DNA from: Nitrospina sp.
GTDB lineage: Bacteria; Nitrospinota; Nitrospinia; Nitrospinales; Nitrospinaceae
DNA length: 9,669 nucleotides
Direction of reading: 5' to 3'
Assembly: GCA_004357435.1 (NCBI GenBank)
Contig: SMVS01000024.1
Coordinates: forward strand, 1-9,669
Below the pieces are notes generated by a model that searched no databases, was not told where the DNA came from, and saw only the letters and a program-made list of their open reading frames with translations. Below, piece after piece: positions 1 through 7,533 of the stretch (its first letter is position 1; the number at the start of each line of letters is the position of its first letter). The position numbers and the translations under genes were made by a program.

Positions 1-2
1 TG

Positions 3-152
3 GACTCCATCCTCTCCGCCTTGGAACCGGCCCAAACCGATATGTTCTATTTTGTTTCCCGGCAAAACGGGAGCCATCAATTCTCCGCGAATCTCACCGA
101 CCACAACCGCGCAGTTAGAAAATACCAATTGCGGCGCCAGCATAAAGGTTGA
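3..152 (+). CDS. mltG: Endolytic murein transglycosylase MltG, C-terminal end (5' partial)
   Basis: An open frame enters from the left edge and stops with TGA at 150-152, giving 49 residues. The end of the frame reads like the C-terminus of the MltG/YceG family: an ALEPAQTDMFYFVS segment followed by G-x-H-x-FS and a D-H-N-x-A-V pattern, matching the family's usual 'P..-YLYFV...G.H.FS.t..EHN..V' ending. MltG is an inner-membrane lytic transglycosylase that cleaves nascent glycan strands and so sets their length. The catalytic glutamate and the membrane anchor lie upstream of the window and cannot be checked. The gene is followed by a non-coding AT-rich gap, so it is probably the last gene of its transcription unit. 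The identification rests on the short C-terminal signature only. Confidence 0.8.
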   Translation, partial: DSILSALEPAQTDMFYFVSRQNGSHQFSANLTDHNRAVRKYQLRRQHKG

Positions 153-365
153 TTTTAAATCAGCCAATTTATATTTAAAATTATACCTTTAAAATCATAT
201 ATTTAAATTTAAAATATTAATTATATAGATTAGCTAAATTTATTATCGGCACAGCCTTTCTAATTAAGCTTTTTGAAAAATTCTGGTCTGACGAGGCCCC
301 CTCCCTATGCTTTTGGGAAGGTTTTGACGATAAGAAATAATACTTTCAATTCTTTCGGCTGAGCT
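153..365. other. AT-rich intergenic region with TTTAAAAT repeats
   Basis: No gene is visible here. Positions 155-250 are strikingly AT-rich compared with the flanking genes, and TTTAAAAT occurs three times (174-181, 188-195, 208-215). The right half holds a possible promoter for the TPR gene: TTGGGA at 313-318 and AATAAT at 336-341 with a 17-base spacer. The -35 match is poor, so this is only a candidate. No convincing terminator with a U-tract was seen after the mltG end. Confidence 0.4.
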
Positions 366-2609
366 ATGAAACAAACTTGTCCCTACCTGCTGTTATTTCT
401 CATTTTCTGGGGGATGCCCGCGCAAGCGGATTTTCTCAAAATTGATGAGTACCGGGCCATCCTAAAAGCGGACCCCAAGGACCATCTGGCCCATTTTGGG
501 CTGGGGCGCGGTTACCAGCAAATGGGGTTGTACGAAGAAGCTATCCAGGAATTCAATGAGACCCTGCAATTGGAACCGCTCTTCCCGGCGGCACACAACC
601 GTATGGGAGAAAGCCTGAACGCCCTGCAACGGCATCAGGAAGCGCTGGCGGCCTATGACCAAGCGATTCAGCTGGACCCCAATTATCCCGAGGCCCAATA
701 TGGGTTGGGCAATACGCATCGTCTGTTACAGCACTATCAGGAAGCACTGGAAGCCTTGCAGATAGCGGTCGAACTCAACCCAAAACTATCCGTGGCCCAT
801 TTTGCGTTGGCCAGCGCCTACGCCGGGCTGGGGCAACACGTCCAGGCCATCACGGAGTACCAGAACGCCCTCAATCTGGATCCCCTCAATCCGTCCTGGC
901 TGATCGCCATGGGCGCGAGTTTTGAGGCGCAGAACCAGTACTCCAAGGCTCTCGAAACTTACCAGGAAGCTTTGGACCTCAATGCGGCGTTTCATCAGGC
1001 TTATTCGGGGTTGGGCCGGGCGCTGGTTAAAATGGGCCGTCCGAAGGCAGCCATTCCCCACCTTCAGGATGCACTCCGCATTTACTCCGGGAATGACGTC
1101 GCCCTCGATTACCTGAGCCAAGCCTATTGGGAACTGGGCCGGTATAAAAAAGCGCTGGCGTCATTGAAAAAACTGATACGCATTCGCCCGCAGGATTCGG
1201 AGGGTTATTACCATCTGGGCCGGGTTCATCGGCGGATGGGTGATGTGGCGAACGCTGAGAAATATTTCCTGAAGTCGCTTCGCCTGAATAAGAACCATAA
1301 ACATGCCGCCTTCGCTCTGGGGAACATTCAGGAAAAGCAAAACCTGCCGGAGCAAGCCCTCAGCCAGTACCGGGAAGTGGTGCGGCTCGATCCCAATCAT
1401 CACCAAGCCTACTACCGCCTGGGCTTGATCCACCGCCAATTAAAAAATTATTCTCAAGCGGTGCTGGCCTTTAAAGCAACCCTTCGCATTAAACCGAATC
1501 AACCACAGGCCCACTTTCAATTGGCGCGGTCCTACCAAGCCATGAAGCAATTTTCCCAGGCCATCCGGGAATGGGAAGAGACCCTCCGCAACCAACCTCA
1601 ATCGGCGGAAGCCTGGTGGCAACTGGGCAAGACCCATTACCAACTGAAACATTATGCCGCGGCCTTGGCCCCCTTACAAAAAGCGCTGGAGCTGGACGCG
1701 AACCTTCCCCTGGCCAATTACTATCTGGCGGAGACTTATTTCGAGTTGAAAGATTATGAAAATGCCATCGCCCCTTATTTGAAAGCGTGGTCCGTTCTGC
1801 CCAACAAAGTTTCTATCCCCTATAGACTGGGAGTGGCGTACAGCGAACTCAACCGTCCAGAAGAAGCCATTCCCTATTTGCAAAAAACGGTAGCGCAAGA
1901 CCCCGAGCACGCGCCCGCTTATTTTTTAATGGGAGAAAATTATTTAAAGCTGGAACGGTATAAAGAAGCCGTCCTTCCTTATAAAAAAGCGTTGGCAACC
2001 GACCCGGAAAACCAGATCATCTGGGTTCACCTGGGAACGGTTTACTGGAAACTGAAGCGGTACCCTGAGGCCCGCAACGCCTACCAGCAAATCGTGCGGC
2101 TCAACCCGCGGGACGCGACTATTTACAATGAACTGGGCATGGTCAATGTAGTGATCCACCGCTATGAAGAGGCTGAGAAAGCTTACCTCCGGGCAATCCA
2201 TATCCAACCGGATTTTTTTAAAGCCCGCCACAACCTGGCTTCTTTGTACGATCTCATGGGACGTGGTCAGCAGGCCATCAAGGCCTATCAAGCGGCGTTG
2301 GCGGTGGCCGAAAACGATCAGGTTTATATTCAACTGGGCTGGCGGTTGGGCGAAGCCAGGCGTTATCCCGAAGCCATCAAGGCGCTCGACCGGGCCATGG
2401 CCTTGAATCCCGACAATGCCGAGGCGCATTACCGTCTGGGATGGTTGCAGGACCAGATGGGGAATCACTCAAAAGCACTGAACTCTTATAAAAATGCCCT
2501 GCTCCTCCACCCCGGCCACCCCGGTGCCTTAATGAAAATCTCGTACCGGAAAGATCAACGGGCGACGCATGAACCCGCAAGTCCCCCCTCCCCACTCAAT
2601 ATTCCCTGA
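366..2609 (+). CDS. Exported protein made of 20 tandem TPR repeats
   Basis: The 747-residue product starts with a typical signal peptide: Lys at residue 2, a hydrophobic core at 7-17, and an Ala-Gln-Ala cleavage site at 19-21. Mature protein would begin at Asp22 and lie in the periplasm or outside; there is no lipobox and no later membrane segment. Residues 38-716 divide into 20 TPR units by the usual pattern (small residue at 8, Ala at 20, Pro at 34, e.g. ALQLDP-like ends). All units are 34 residues except unit 19 (650-682), which has 33. A 31-residue tail rich in Pro and Ser closes the protein, with no enzyme domain. TPR solenoids bind peptides and scaffold complexes. Such proteins occur in envelope assembly, secretion and polysaccharide export, but nothing here names a partner. 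The start is fixed by the signal peptide; the ribosome-binding site is weak. It stands alone, between non-coding gaps. Confidence 0.9.
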   Translation: MKQTCPYLLLFLIFWGMPAQADFLKIDEYRAILKADPKDHLAHFGLGRGYQQMGLYEEAIQEFNETLQLEPLFPAAHNRMGESLNALQRHQEALAAYDQAIQLDPNYPEAQYGLGNTHRLLQHYQEALEALQIAVELNPKLSVAHFALASAYAGLGQHVQAITEYQNALNLDPLNPSWLIAMGASFEAQNQYSKALETYQEALDLNAAFHQAYSGLGRALVKMGRPKAAIPHLQDALRIYSGNDVALDYLSQAYWELGRYKKALASLKKLIRIRPQDSEGYYHLGRVHRRMGDVANAEKYFLKSLRLNKNHKHAAFALGNIQEKQNLPEQALSQYREVVRLDPNHHQAYYRLGLIHRQLKNYSQAVLAFKATLRIKPNQPQAHFQLARSYQAMKQFSQAIREWEETLRNQPQSAEAWWQLGKTHYQLKHYAAALAPLQKALELDANLPLANYYLAETYFELKDYENAIAPYLKAWSVLPNKVSIPYRLGVAYSELNRPEEAIPYLQKTVAQDPEHAPAYFLMGENYLKLERYKEAVLPYKKALATDPENQIIWVHLGTVYWKLKRYPEARNAYQQIVRLNPRDATIYNELGMVNVVIHRYEEAEKAYLRAIHIQPDFFKARHNLASLYDLMGRGQQAIKAYQAALAVAENDQVYIQLGWRLGEARRYPEAIKALDRAMALNPDNAEAHYRLGWLQDQMGNHSKALNSYKNALLLHPGHPGALMKISYRKDQRATHEPASPPSPLNIP

Positions 2610-2893
2610 CCCAGGGTTTGTCCAGCCCCACCACCGGACAGCAACGCCTTTAACAGGTGCGTTCTACCGGGAACTCATTTAATTTTAATACTTTCCCCGT
2701 ACAACATGGCGTTGCCTGAAAGAGCGTACGATCAGTAACCGGGGGACAGGACCTGGCCCGACCAGGGGCCACGCATCACTCCCGGATTTGGCCCAAAATC
2801 CCCTTAAAATCAAGCAGTCTGCGCAAGTTTCAAGCCTGCTCAACTATTCTGAATTGAAGGATTTTCAACCGTTCCCAACGAAAGATATTTGAG
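2610..2893. other. Intergenic region with two small hairpins
   Basis: No gene is visible between the TPR gene and the nuoE promoter. Two perfect 18-base hairpins, each with a 6-bp stem and a 6-base loop, lie close together. TGGCCC (2754-2759) pairs with GGGCCA (2766-2771), and GGATTT (2784-2789) pairs with AAATCC (2796-2801). The first can also fold as CCTGG/CCAGG (2752-2756 with 2762-2766). Neither is followed by a U-tract, so they are not classic intrinsic terminators. They could mark the 3' end of the TPR transcript or be without function. Confidence 0.35.
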
Positions 2894-2923
2894 TTGACAG
2901 TGCAATCGCCACAACTATATACT
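2894..2923 (+). promoter_or_regulatory. Sigma70-type promoter for the nuoE-nuoG-nuoD genes
   Basis: A perfect -35 hexamer TTGACA lies at 2894-2899 and TATACT at 2918-2923 serves as -10, with an 18-base spacer. An overlapping alternative -10, TATATA at 2916-2921, gives 16 bases. Transcription would start near 2930, leaving a leader of about 90 bases before the preferred nuoE start. It sits in non-coding DNA directly upstream of the only respiratory genes in the window, which makes it their likely promoter. Confidence 0.65.
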
Positions 2924-2965
2924 TCATCTTCGTTTTTTGGTTTGATAGAGTTGAGGTTGCTTGGA

Positions 2966-3013
2966 ATGCTGAGAACCTACGGTCTTGCAACTCAAGGAAC
3001 AACAAAAGTTTAA
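2966..3013 (+). CDS. Possible 15-codon leader ORF upstream of nuoE
   Basis: An ATG at 2966 opens a short frame, MLRTYGLATQGTTKV, ending in TAA at 3011-3013. A GAGG at 2953-2956 lies 9 bases before the ATG, a better ribosome-binding context than any of the candidate nuoE starts has at ideal spacing. The stop is 7 bases before the nuoE ATG at 3021, close enough for termination-reinitiation. It is very short, shows no attenuator-type codon run, and may be chance. Confidence 0.25.
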   Translation: MLRTYGLATQGTTKV

Positions 3014-3020
3014 CCACCGA

Positions 3021-3560
3021 ATGAGCGGACTCATGGACAACCCGGAAATCGCCAGCGAAGGAGCCCCCGTGGAACAGGAAACGGCCTTGGAGGAAGTCAA
3101 GATATGCATGACCACCGTCCACCAAGTCATCGACAGCTTTCCGGATAAGTCGCGGCGTTATTTGATTCCCATGCTGTCCAAGATTCAGGAGAAATTACGT
3201 TGGTTGCCGGATGAGGTGATCAAGTTGGTGATGACAGAAATAAGGCTCACGCGCGCGGAAATATATGGGGTGATTTCTTTCTACCATCAATTCCGCATGA
3301 CCGAACCGGGGAAATACATTTACCGGCTCTGCTACGGAACCGCTTGTTTCGTCAAAGGCGCTCCCATCATCGCTGAAAAACTCAAGGAAAAATATAATAT
3401 GAGCCAGGGCGAAACGGACCCGACCAAACTGTTCACGCTGGAATTCGCGTCTTGTCTTGGGAACTGCGGCGCCGCTCCCATGGCCATCATTGGCGATGAC
3501 ACCTACGGCACCATTGACCCCGAAAAAACCTACGAAATCTGTGATAATTATTCCCTTTAA
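3021..3560 (+). CDS. nuoE: NADH-quinone oxidoreductase subunit E (NuoE-like, [2Fe-2S])
   Basis: From the ATG at 3021 this is a 179-residue NuoE/24-kDa subunit of complex I, a thioredoxin-like [2Fe-2S] protein. The segment IPMLSKIQEKLRWLP and the GVISFYHQF motif match the family. The cluster N1a ligands are present as C-x4-C (CYGTAC) and C-x3-C (CLGNC), i.e. Cys80, Cys85, Cys121 and Cys125 from this start. NuoE normally sits against NuoF, the FMN/NADH subunit, in the cytoplasmic tip of the complex. The start is uncertain. TTG at 2985 gives 191 residues and ATG 3033 gives 175. ATG 3108 gives 150, close to the family core, and has GGAGG 14 bases upstream. ATG 3021 is chosen because it lies just after the leader ORF. 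nuoG follows after 27 bases, so the two are probably co-transcribed. No nuoF is adjacent, which is unusual. Confidence 0.88.
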   Translation: MSGLMDNPEIASEGAPVEQETALEEVKICMTTVHQVIDSFPDKSRRYLIPMLSKIQEKLRWLPDEVIKLVMTEIRLTRAEIYGVISFYHQFRMTEPGKYIYRLCYGTACFVKGAPIIAEKLKEKYNMSQGETDPTKLFTLEFASCLGNCGAAPMAIIGDDTYGTIDPEKTYEICDNYSL

Positions 3561-3587
3561 GATCAAACTTGGGAGCTGGAACAAGTA

Positions 3588-6221
3588 ATGAGCGTTGTTG
3601 CGAAAAAAACAATCAATTTCACTTTAAACGGACAACCCCTGTCCGCTACTGAAGACACGGTTATTCTGGACGCCGCCAAACGGGCGGGCGTTTTCATCAC
3701 CAACCTGTGCTCCAGCCCGAAACTGAAACCGTTTGCCGCCTGCCGCACCTGCATGGTGGAAACGGTAGTCGACGGCAAAAAGGAATTGGTGTATTCCTGC
3801 ACCCAGCCGGTCGCCGAAGGCATGGCGGTGCAGACCAACACCGATGAAACCAACCGGTACAACAAAGCCTGTCTGGAAATGTTGCTGGTGGAACATCCTT
3901 TGGATTGCCCCATCTGCGACAAGTCCGGCGTGTGCCCCCTGCAGGACAACACCGACGCTTTGAAGCTGTACAACGGACGCTTCGAGATCAGCCGGCGCAA
4001 CGAGCCCAGCATCAAGTCCAATCCCATCATCGAATTCTATCTGAACCGATGCATCATGTGCGGCATGTGCGTTCGGGCCTGCGACGAAATTCAAGGCGTT
4101 CAGGCGCTGGATTATCACCAACGCGGATACAAGGTCACCATCGGCACCGCCAATGACGAACCACTGGATTGTGAATTCTGCGGCCAGTGCATCACAGTGT
4201 GCCCCACCGGCGCCCTGATGGACTTGACCTCTGAGGCCCGCGGCCTGGCCAACATGTTCACCAACACCCTTTCCACCTGTAATTTCTGTTCTTGGGGTTG
4301 CACTATCAAACTGGAAACTAAAAAAGGCCAGCTGGTGCGGATCGAAGGCGATGAAATAACCTTGGACCTCGGCATCAACGAAGGCAATCTGTGCGCCAAG
4401 GGCCGGTTTGGTCACGGCATGGTGCAGAACAGTAACCGCATCCAGACGCCCTTGATGAACGTCGGCGGCGACTTCAAGGAAGTGAGTTGGGACGAGGCCT
4501 TGCAGACCATTGCCGAACGCATCACCTCGACCATCAACCGGAGCGGCCCCGAAAGCATCGCTGGCATCGGCGGTGAAAAGCTGACCAACGAGGAAAACTA
4601 CCTGTTTCAAAAACTATTCCGAAGCATCATCGGGTCCAACCAGGTCACCAACCTGGCCAACTTGCGTGCCCCTTATATCAACCAGTTCCTATTGAAATGT
4701 TTTGAAAACGGCATCGCCTCGAAACCCATCACCGAGATGGAGAAGGCCGATGTGGTCCTGCTGTTCAATACGGACATTCCCTCGGAATATCCGGTGGCTG
4801 GCAACTCCATCCGCAAAGGCGCCATTTACACGTCGACCGATATTCTGATCGCCAACCCGCGCAATGTGGTGTTCAAACACGAATCCCAGGTGGATGTCCG
4901 CATGATCTATAAACCCGGAGCTGACCTGGCGGTGGTGAACCGCATCAGCAAAATTCTGGTGGACCGGAACATTGTCGACACCGCCAAGGCCAAAGCCGCC
5001 TTGCCCAATTATGATGAATGGCTGAAATCGCTTTCTCCATACACCGCCGAAGCCACCCAAAAGATCACCGGGCTGGAAGATGCCATCCTGGTCCGCGCCG
5101 CGGAACGGTTTGGACGGCCCGCCGACCGATTCATATTGATCGGCAATGACATTCTGGATACCGGCCAGGGTGAAGCCATCTTGATGGCTCTGTTGAACCT
5201 GTCTGTCCTCGTGCATCAGGCCGGCGAAGGCAGTGTCAGCATTTATCCGCCCCGCGAGCATTGCAATTCCCAGGGCGTCAACGATATGGGCGTGACGCCC
5301 GATTTTCTGCCCGGTTACCGCTCCACTCAGGATGCACAAGCCTTAAAGTCCCTGGCAGAAGTTTGGGGCAAAGGCGAGATGAATTTCAATCAGGAAAACC
5401 TGGTGGACAACCTTTGGGAAAACTGTTCAAAGGGATTGATCAAGATGCTTTACATCGCGGGTGAGGACCCCTGCCATTCCTACTATCAGGGTGCTGTGGT
5501 CAAAGATGCCTTGAAGACTGTACCTTTTCTGGTGGTGCAGGATATCTACATGACGGAAACCGCCAAAATGGCAGACTTGATTTTGCCCACCAGCACCTAC
5601 GCAGAAAAAGAAGGCACATTCACCAATATGACGCGGCATGTCCAGCGCGTGGCTCCGGCGATTCTTCCCGAGGGACAATCGCGACCGGACTTTGATATCT
5701 TTTCCGATCTTGCCGCGACTTGTGGCAAGCCGTTCGACCATTTCTCCATACGGGAAGTGCAGAAGGAAATTGAACGGGCCGCTCCTATCTTCAAAGATGT
5801 CTTTCCGGGTAAAAAATCCACTCAATGGGTTCCGGATGAAATCGGACACCGGCCGGGTTTTGTGGTGACTTCTGAAACGGTCAGTGAGGACCACAAAGAA
5901 TCTCATCCCTTCAAGCTGGTCAGCAACAATCATATGTTCCACATTGGAAGCTACTCGCACTACGCCAAGGCCCTGGTGGAAATCGGCCCCGATTGTATCG
6001 CCGAGATCCATTCCCAGGATGCGCAGGCCATGGGAGTCCAAACCGGCGACCGCATTCGGGTCGAATCTGAAACAAGTTCCGTGGAACTTGCGGTTGAAGT
6101 CAACAATCGGTCGACCCAGGGCACGGTTTATATTCCCAAAAACTGGGAGGACATTCCCATCAACATGATGCGGAACGGAGAAAAAGGGTTGATCTCAGTT
6201 AAAATCTCCAAAGTTGGATGA
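3588..6221 (+). CDS. nuoG: NADH-quinone oxidoreductase subunit G-like iron-sulfur/molybdopterin-fold protein
   Basis: The 877-residue protein has the NuoG layout. A [2Fe-2S] ferredoxin domain uses Cys41, 52, 55 and 71. A His-Cys3 cluster site is H103-x3-C107-x2-C110-x5-C116. A two-[4Fe-4S] ferredoxin domain has Cys155/158/161/165 and Cys195/198/201/205. An N7-type site has Cys231/234/238/269. A molybdopterin-oxidoreductase fold follows (about 285-690), with a C-terminal Molydop_binding domain (about 772-877). Canonical complex I NuoG has only four cysteines in the third domain (cluster N4); the full set of eight here resembles formate dehydrogenase and hydrogenase subunits. The Cys/Sec-His of formate dehydrogenases is absent: the matching stretch reads ANLRAPY, so catalysis at a Mo site is unlikely. 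The protein would wire electrons toward the quinone module in the cytoplasm. The ATG has GGGAG and GGA upstream (3571-3580). nuoD follows after 47 bases. A non-catalytic relative serving another dehydrogenase is the main alternative. Confidence 0.85.
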   Translation: MSVVAKKTINFTLNGQPLSATEDTVILDAAKRAGVFITNLCSSPKLKPFAACRTCMVETVVDGKKELVYSCTQPVAEGMAVQTNTDETNRYNKACLEMLLVEHPLDCPICDKSGVCPLQDNTDALKLYNGRFEISRRNEPSIKSNPIIEFYLNRCIMCGMCVRACDEIQGVQALDYHQRGYKVTIGTANDEPLDCEFCGQCITVCPTGALMDLTSEARGLANMFTNTLSTCNFCSWGCTIKLETKKGQLVRIEGDEITLDLGINEGNLCAKGRFGHGMVQNSNRIQTPLMNVGGDFKEVSWDEALQTIAERITSTINRSGPESIAGIGGEKLTNEENYLFQKLFRSIIGSNQVTNLANLRAPYINQFLLKCFENGIASKPITEMEKADVVLLFNTDIPSEYPVAGNSIRKGAIYTSTDILIANPRNVVFKHESQVDVRMIYKPGADLAVVNRISKILVDRNIVDTAKAKAALPNYDEWLKSLSPYTAEATQKITGLEDAILVRAAERFGRPADRFILIGNDILDTGQGEAILMALLNLSVLVHQAGEGSVSIYPPREHCNSQGVNDMGVTPDFLPGYRSTQDAQALKSLAEVWGKGEMNFNQENLVDNLWENCSKGLIKMLYIAGEDPCHSYYQGAVVKDALKTVPFLVVQDIYMTETAKMADLILPTSTYAEKEGTFTNMTRHVQRVAPAILPEGQSRPDFDIFSDLAATCGKPFDHFSIREVQKEIERAAPIFKDVFPGKKSTQWVPDEIGHRPGFVVTSETVSEDHKESHPFKLVSNNHMFHIGSYSHYAKALVEIGPDCIAEIHSQDAQAMGVQTGDRIRVESETSSVELAVEVNNRSTQGTVYIPKNWEDIPINMMRNGEKGLISVKISKVG

Positions 6222-6268
6222 AGCTTTCAAAACCTATATCCTGAAAATATTTTTTCATAACAATAATT

Positions 6269-7459
6269 ATGGGCGATCTTAAAGAAGATTTACACAGCGA
6301 TTACATGGTCCTCAACATGGGCCCGTCCCATCCCGCCACTCACGGAACGGTCAAGTTTTTATTGACCCTGGATGGCGAAACCATCATCGATTGTATTGTG
6401 GAAGTCGGCTATCTGCACCGTGGTTTTGAAAAGATGTGCGAAAGCGTGACCTGGACCAATGTGTTTCCCTACACGGACCGGTTGAATTATTGTTCGGCCA
6501 TCATGAACAACATCGGGTACGCCCTGGCGGTTGAAAAACTTCTGGGGATCGAATGCACGGAGCGATGCCAGTACATCCGGGTGGTCACCAACGAACTGTC
6601 GCGCATCTCCGACCATTACACCAATATCGCCGCCGCGGCCCTGGAGTTGGGCGCGTTGACGGTATTCATTTATTTTGTTGAGACCCGCGAAATCATTTGG
6701 GATCTGCTGGAAAAAGTCTGCGGCGCCCGGCTCACTTCCAGTTATATCCGGATCGGCGGACTGATGTGCGACCTGCCGCCAAACTTTGATGAGGACTTGC
6801 AGGCGGTCTACCCCAAACTCGACTCTCTCTTTGATGACGTGGACAAACTCCTGACAAAAAACCGGATTTTTCTGGACCGCATGCGCGATACCGGGATCAT
6901 CTCAAAGGAAAGCGCCATCTCCTTTGGTTTTACCGGACCCTGCCTGCGAGCTTGCGGCGTCGACTACGACATCCGAAAAGCTCAACCCTATCTGGTCTAT
7001 GACAAAATCGATTTTGATATTCCGCTCGGCACCACCGGCGACAATTTTGACCGGTATCTGGTGCGGATGGAAGAAATCAAACAAAGTTTTATAATCATCA
7101 AGCAAGCCATGAAGGATATGCCGGATGGCCCGATCAATGTGGACAACCCCTATACCCGCCAGCCTTCCAAGCAGGATGCTTATACCAAGATGGAAGAGAT
7201 GATCGCGCATTTCAAATTGACGATCGAGGGTCTCAAGCCTCCGGTGGGCGAGGTTTATTTGGGCACCGAAGCCGCCAATGGCGAGTTGGGATTTTACCTG
7301 GTCAGCGATGGCACAGGAAAACCCTACAAATGCCGGGTGCGCCCGCCTTGTTTCACCATGACCGCCGCCGTCGAAGAAATCATGCGCGGCCAAATGCTGG
7401 CCGACATCATCCCTACATTTGATATGCTCAATATGATCGGCGGCGAATGCGACCGGTAA
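6269..7459 (+). CDS. nuoD: NADH-quinone oxidoreductase subunit D (49-kDa subunit)
   Basis: The 396-residue product is a complete NuoD of normal length and not fused to NuoC. It shows the N-terminal NMGPSHPATHG motif, GYLHRGFEK, PYTDRLNY, the AVEKLLGIE/ERCQYIRV segment, GFTGPCLRACGV, DIRKAQPY and the closing GGECDR. NuoD forms, with NuoB, the quinone pocket where electrons leave the Fe-S chain. His25 of the THG motif and Tyr74 of DRLNY fall where the quinone-headgroup His and Tyr of the family lie. All the recognised conserved blocks are intact, so the subunit looks functional. The ATG at 6269 has no clear Shine-Dalgarno sequence; the upstream 47 bases are AT-rich. A start at the in-frame ATG of residue 13 would still retain the N-terminal motif. 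Neither nuoC upstream nor nuoH/nuoI downstream is present, so the remaining subunits must be encoded elsewhere. Confidence 0.95.
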   Translation: MGDLKEDLHSDYMVLNMGPSHPATHGTVKFLLTLDGETIIDCIVEVGYLHRGFEKMCESVTWTNVFPYTDRLNYCSAIMNNIGYALAVEKLLGIECTERCQYIRVVTNELSRISDHYTNIAAAALELGALTVFIYFVETREIIWDLLEKVCGARLTSSYIRIGGLMCDLPPNFDEDLQAVYPKLDSLFDDVDKLLTKNRIFLDRMRDTGIISKESAISFGFTGPCLRACGVDYDIRKAQPYLVYDKIDFDIPLGTTGDNFDRYLVRMEEIKQSFIIIKQAMKDMPDGPINVDNPYTRQPSKQDAYTKMEEMIAHFKLTIEGLKPPVGEVYLGTEAANGELGFYLVSDGTGKPYKCRVRPPCFTMTAAVEEIMRGQMLADIIPTFDMLNMIGGECDR

Positions 7460-7533
7460 AATGGTCTGCCCGTTTTTGATTTCCTGCCAACTTCTCCCTT
7501 GGGTTCCTCCCTCAATGTATTCATCCACTTTTT

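Noticed and set aside
296..330. Hairpin TCCC/GGGA followed by TTTT as terminator after mltG
   Set aside because: The stem is only four pairs with a large loop and the T-run is short. It is also about 150 bases from the mltG stop.
1944..2468. Minus-strand open frame of 174 codons opposite the TPR gene
   Set aside because: It mirrors the TPR repeats in the opposite strand and shows only the periodicity of those repeats, with no independent signal.
3624..4610. Long open frame on the minus strand opposite nuoG
   Set aside because: It lies fully inside a gene with clear protein motifs on the other strand, and its translation (rich in His, Val and Gly) resembles no family. It is a by-product of codon bias in nuoG.
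3021..6221. A formate dehydrogenase (FdsG-FdsA type) in place of NuoE-NuoG
   Set aside because: The catalytic Cys/Sec-His is missing, the FdsB flavoprotein subunit is absent, and a true nuoD follows. A complex I-related identity fits better.
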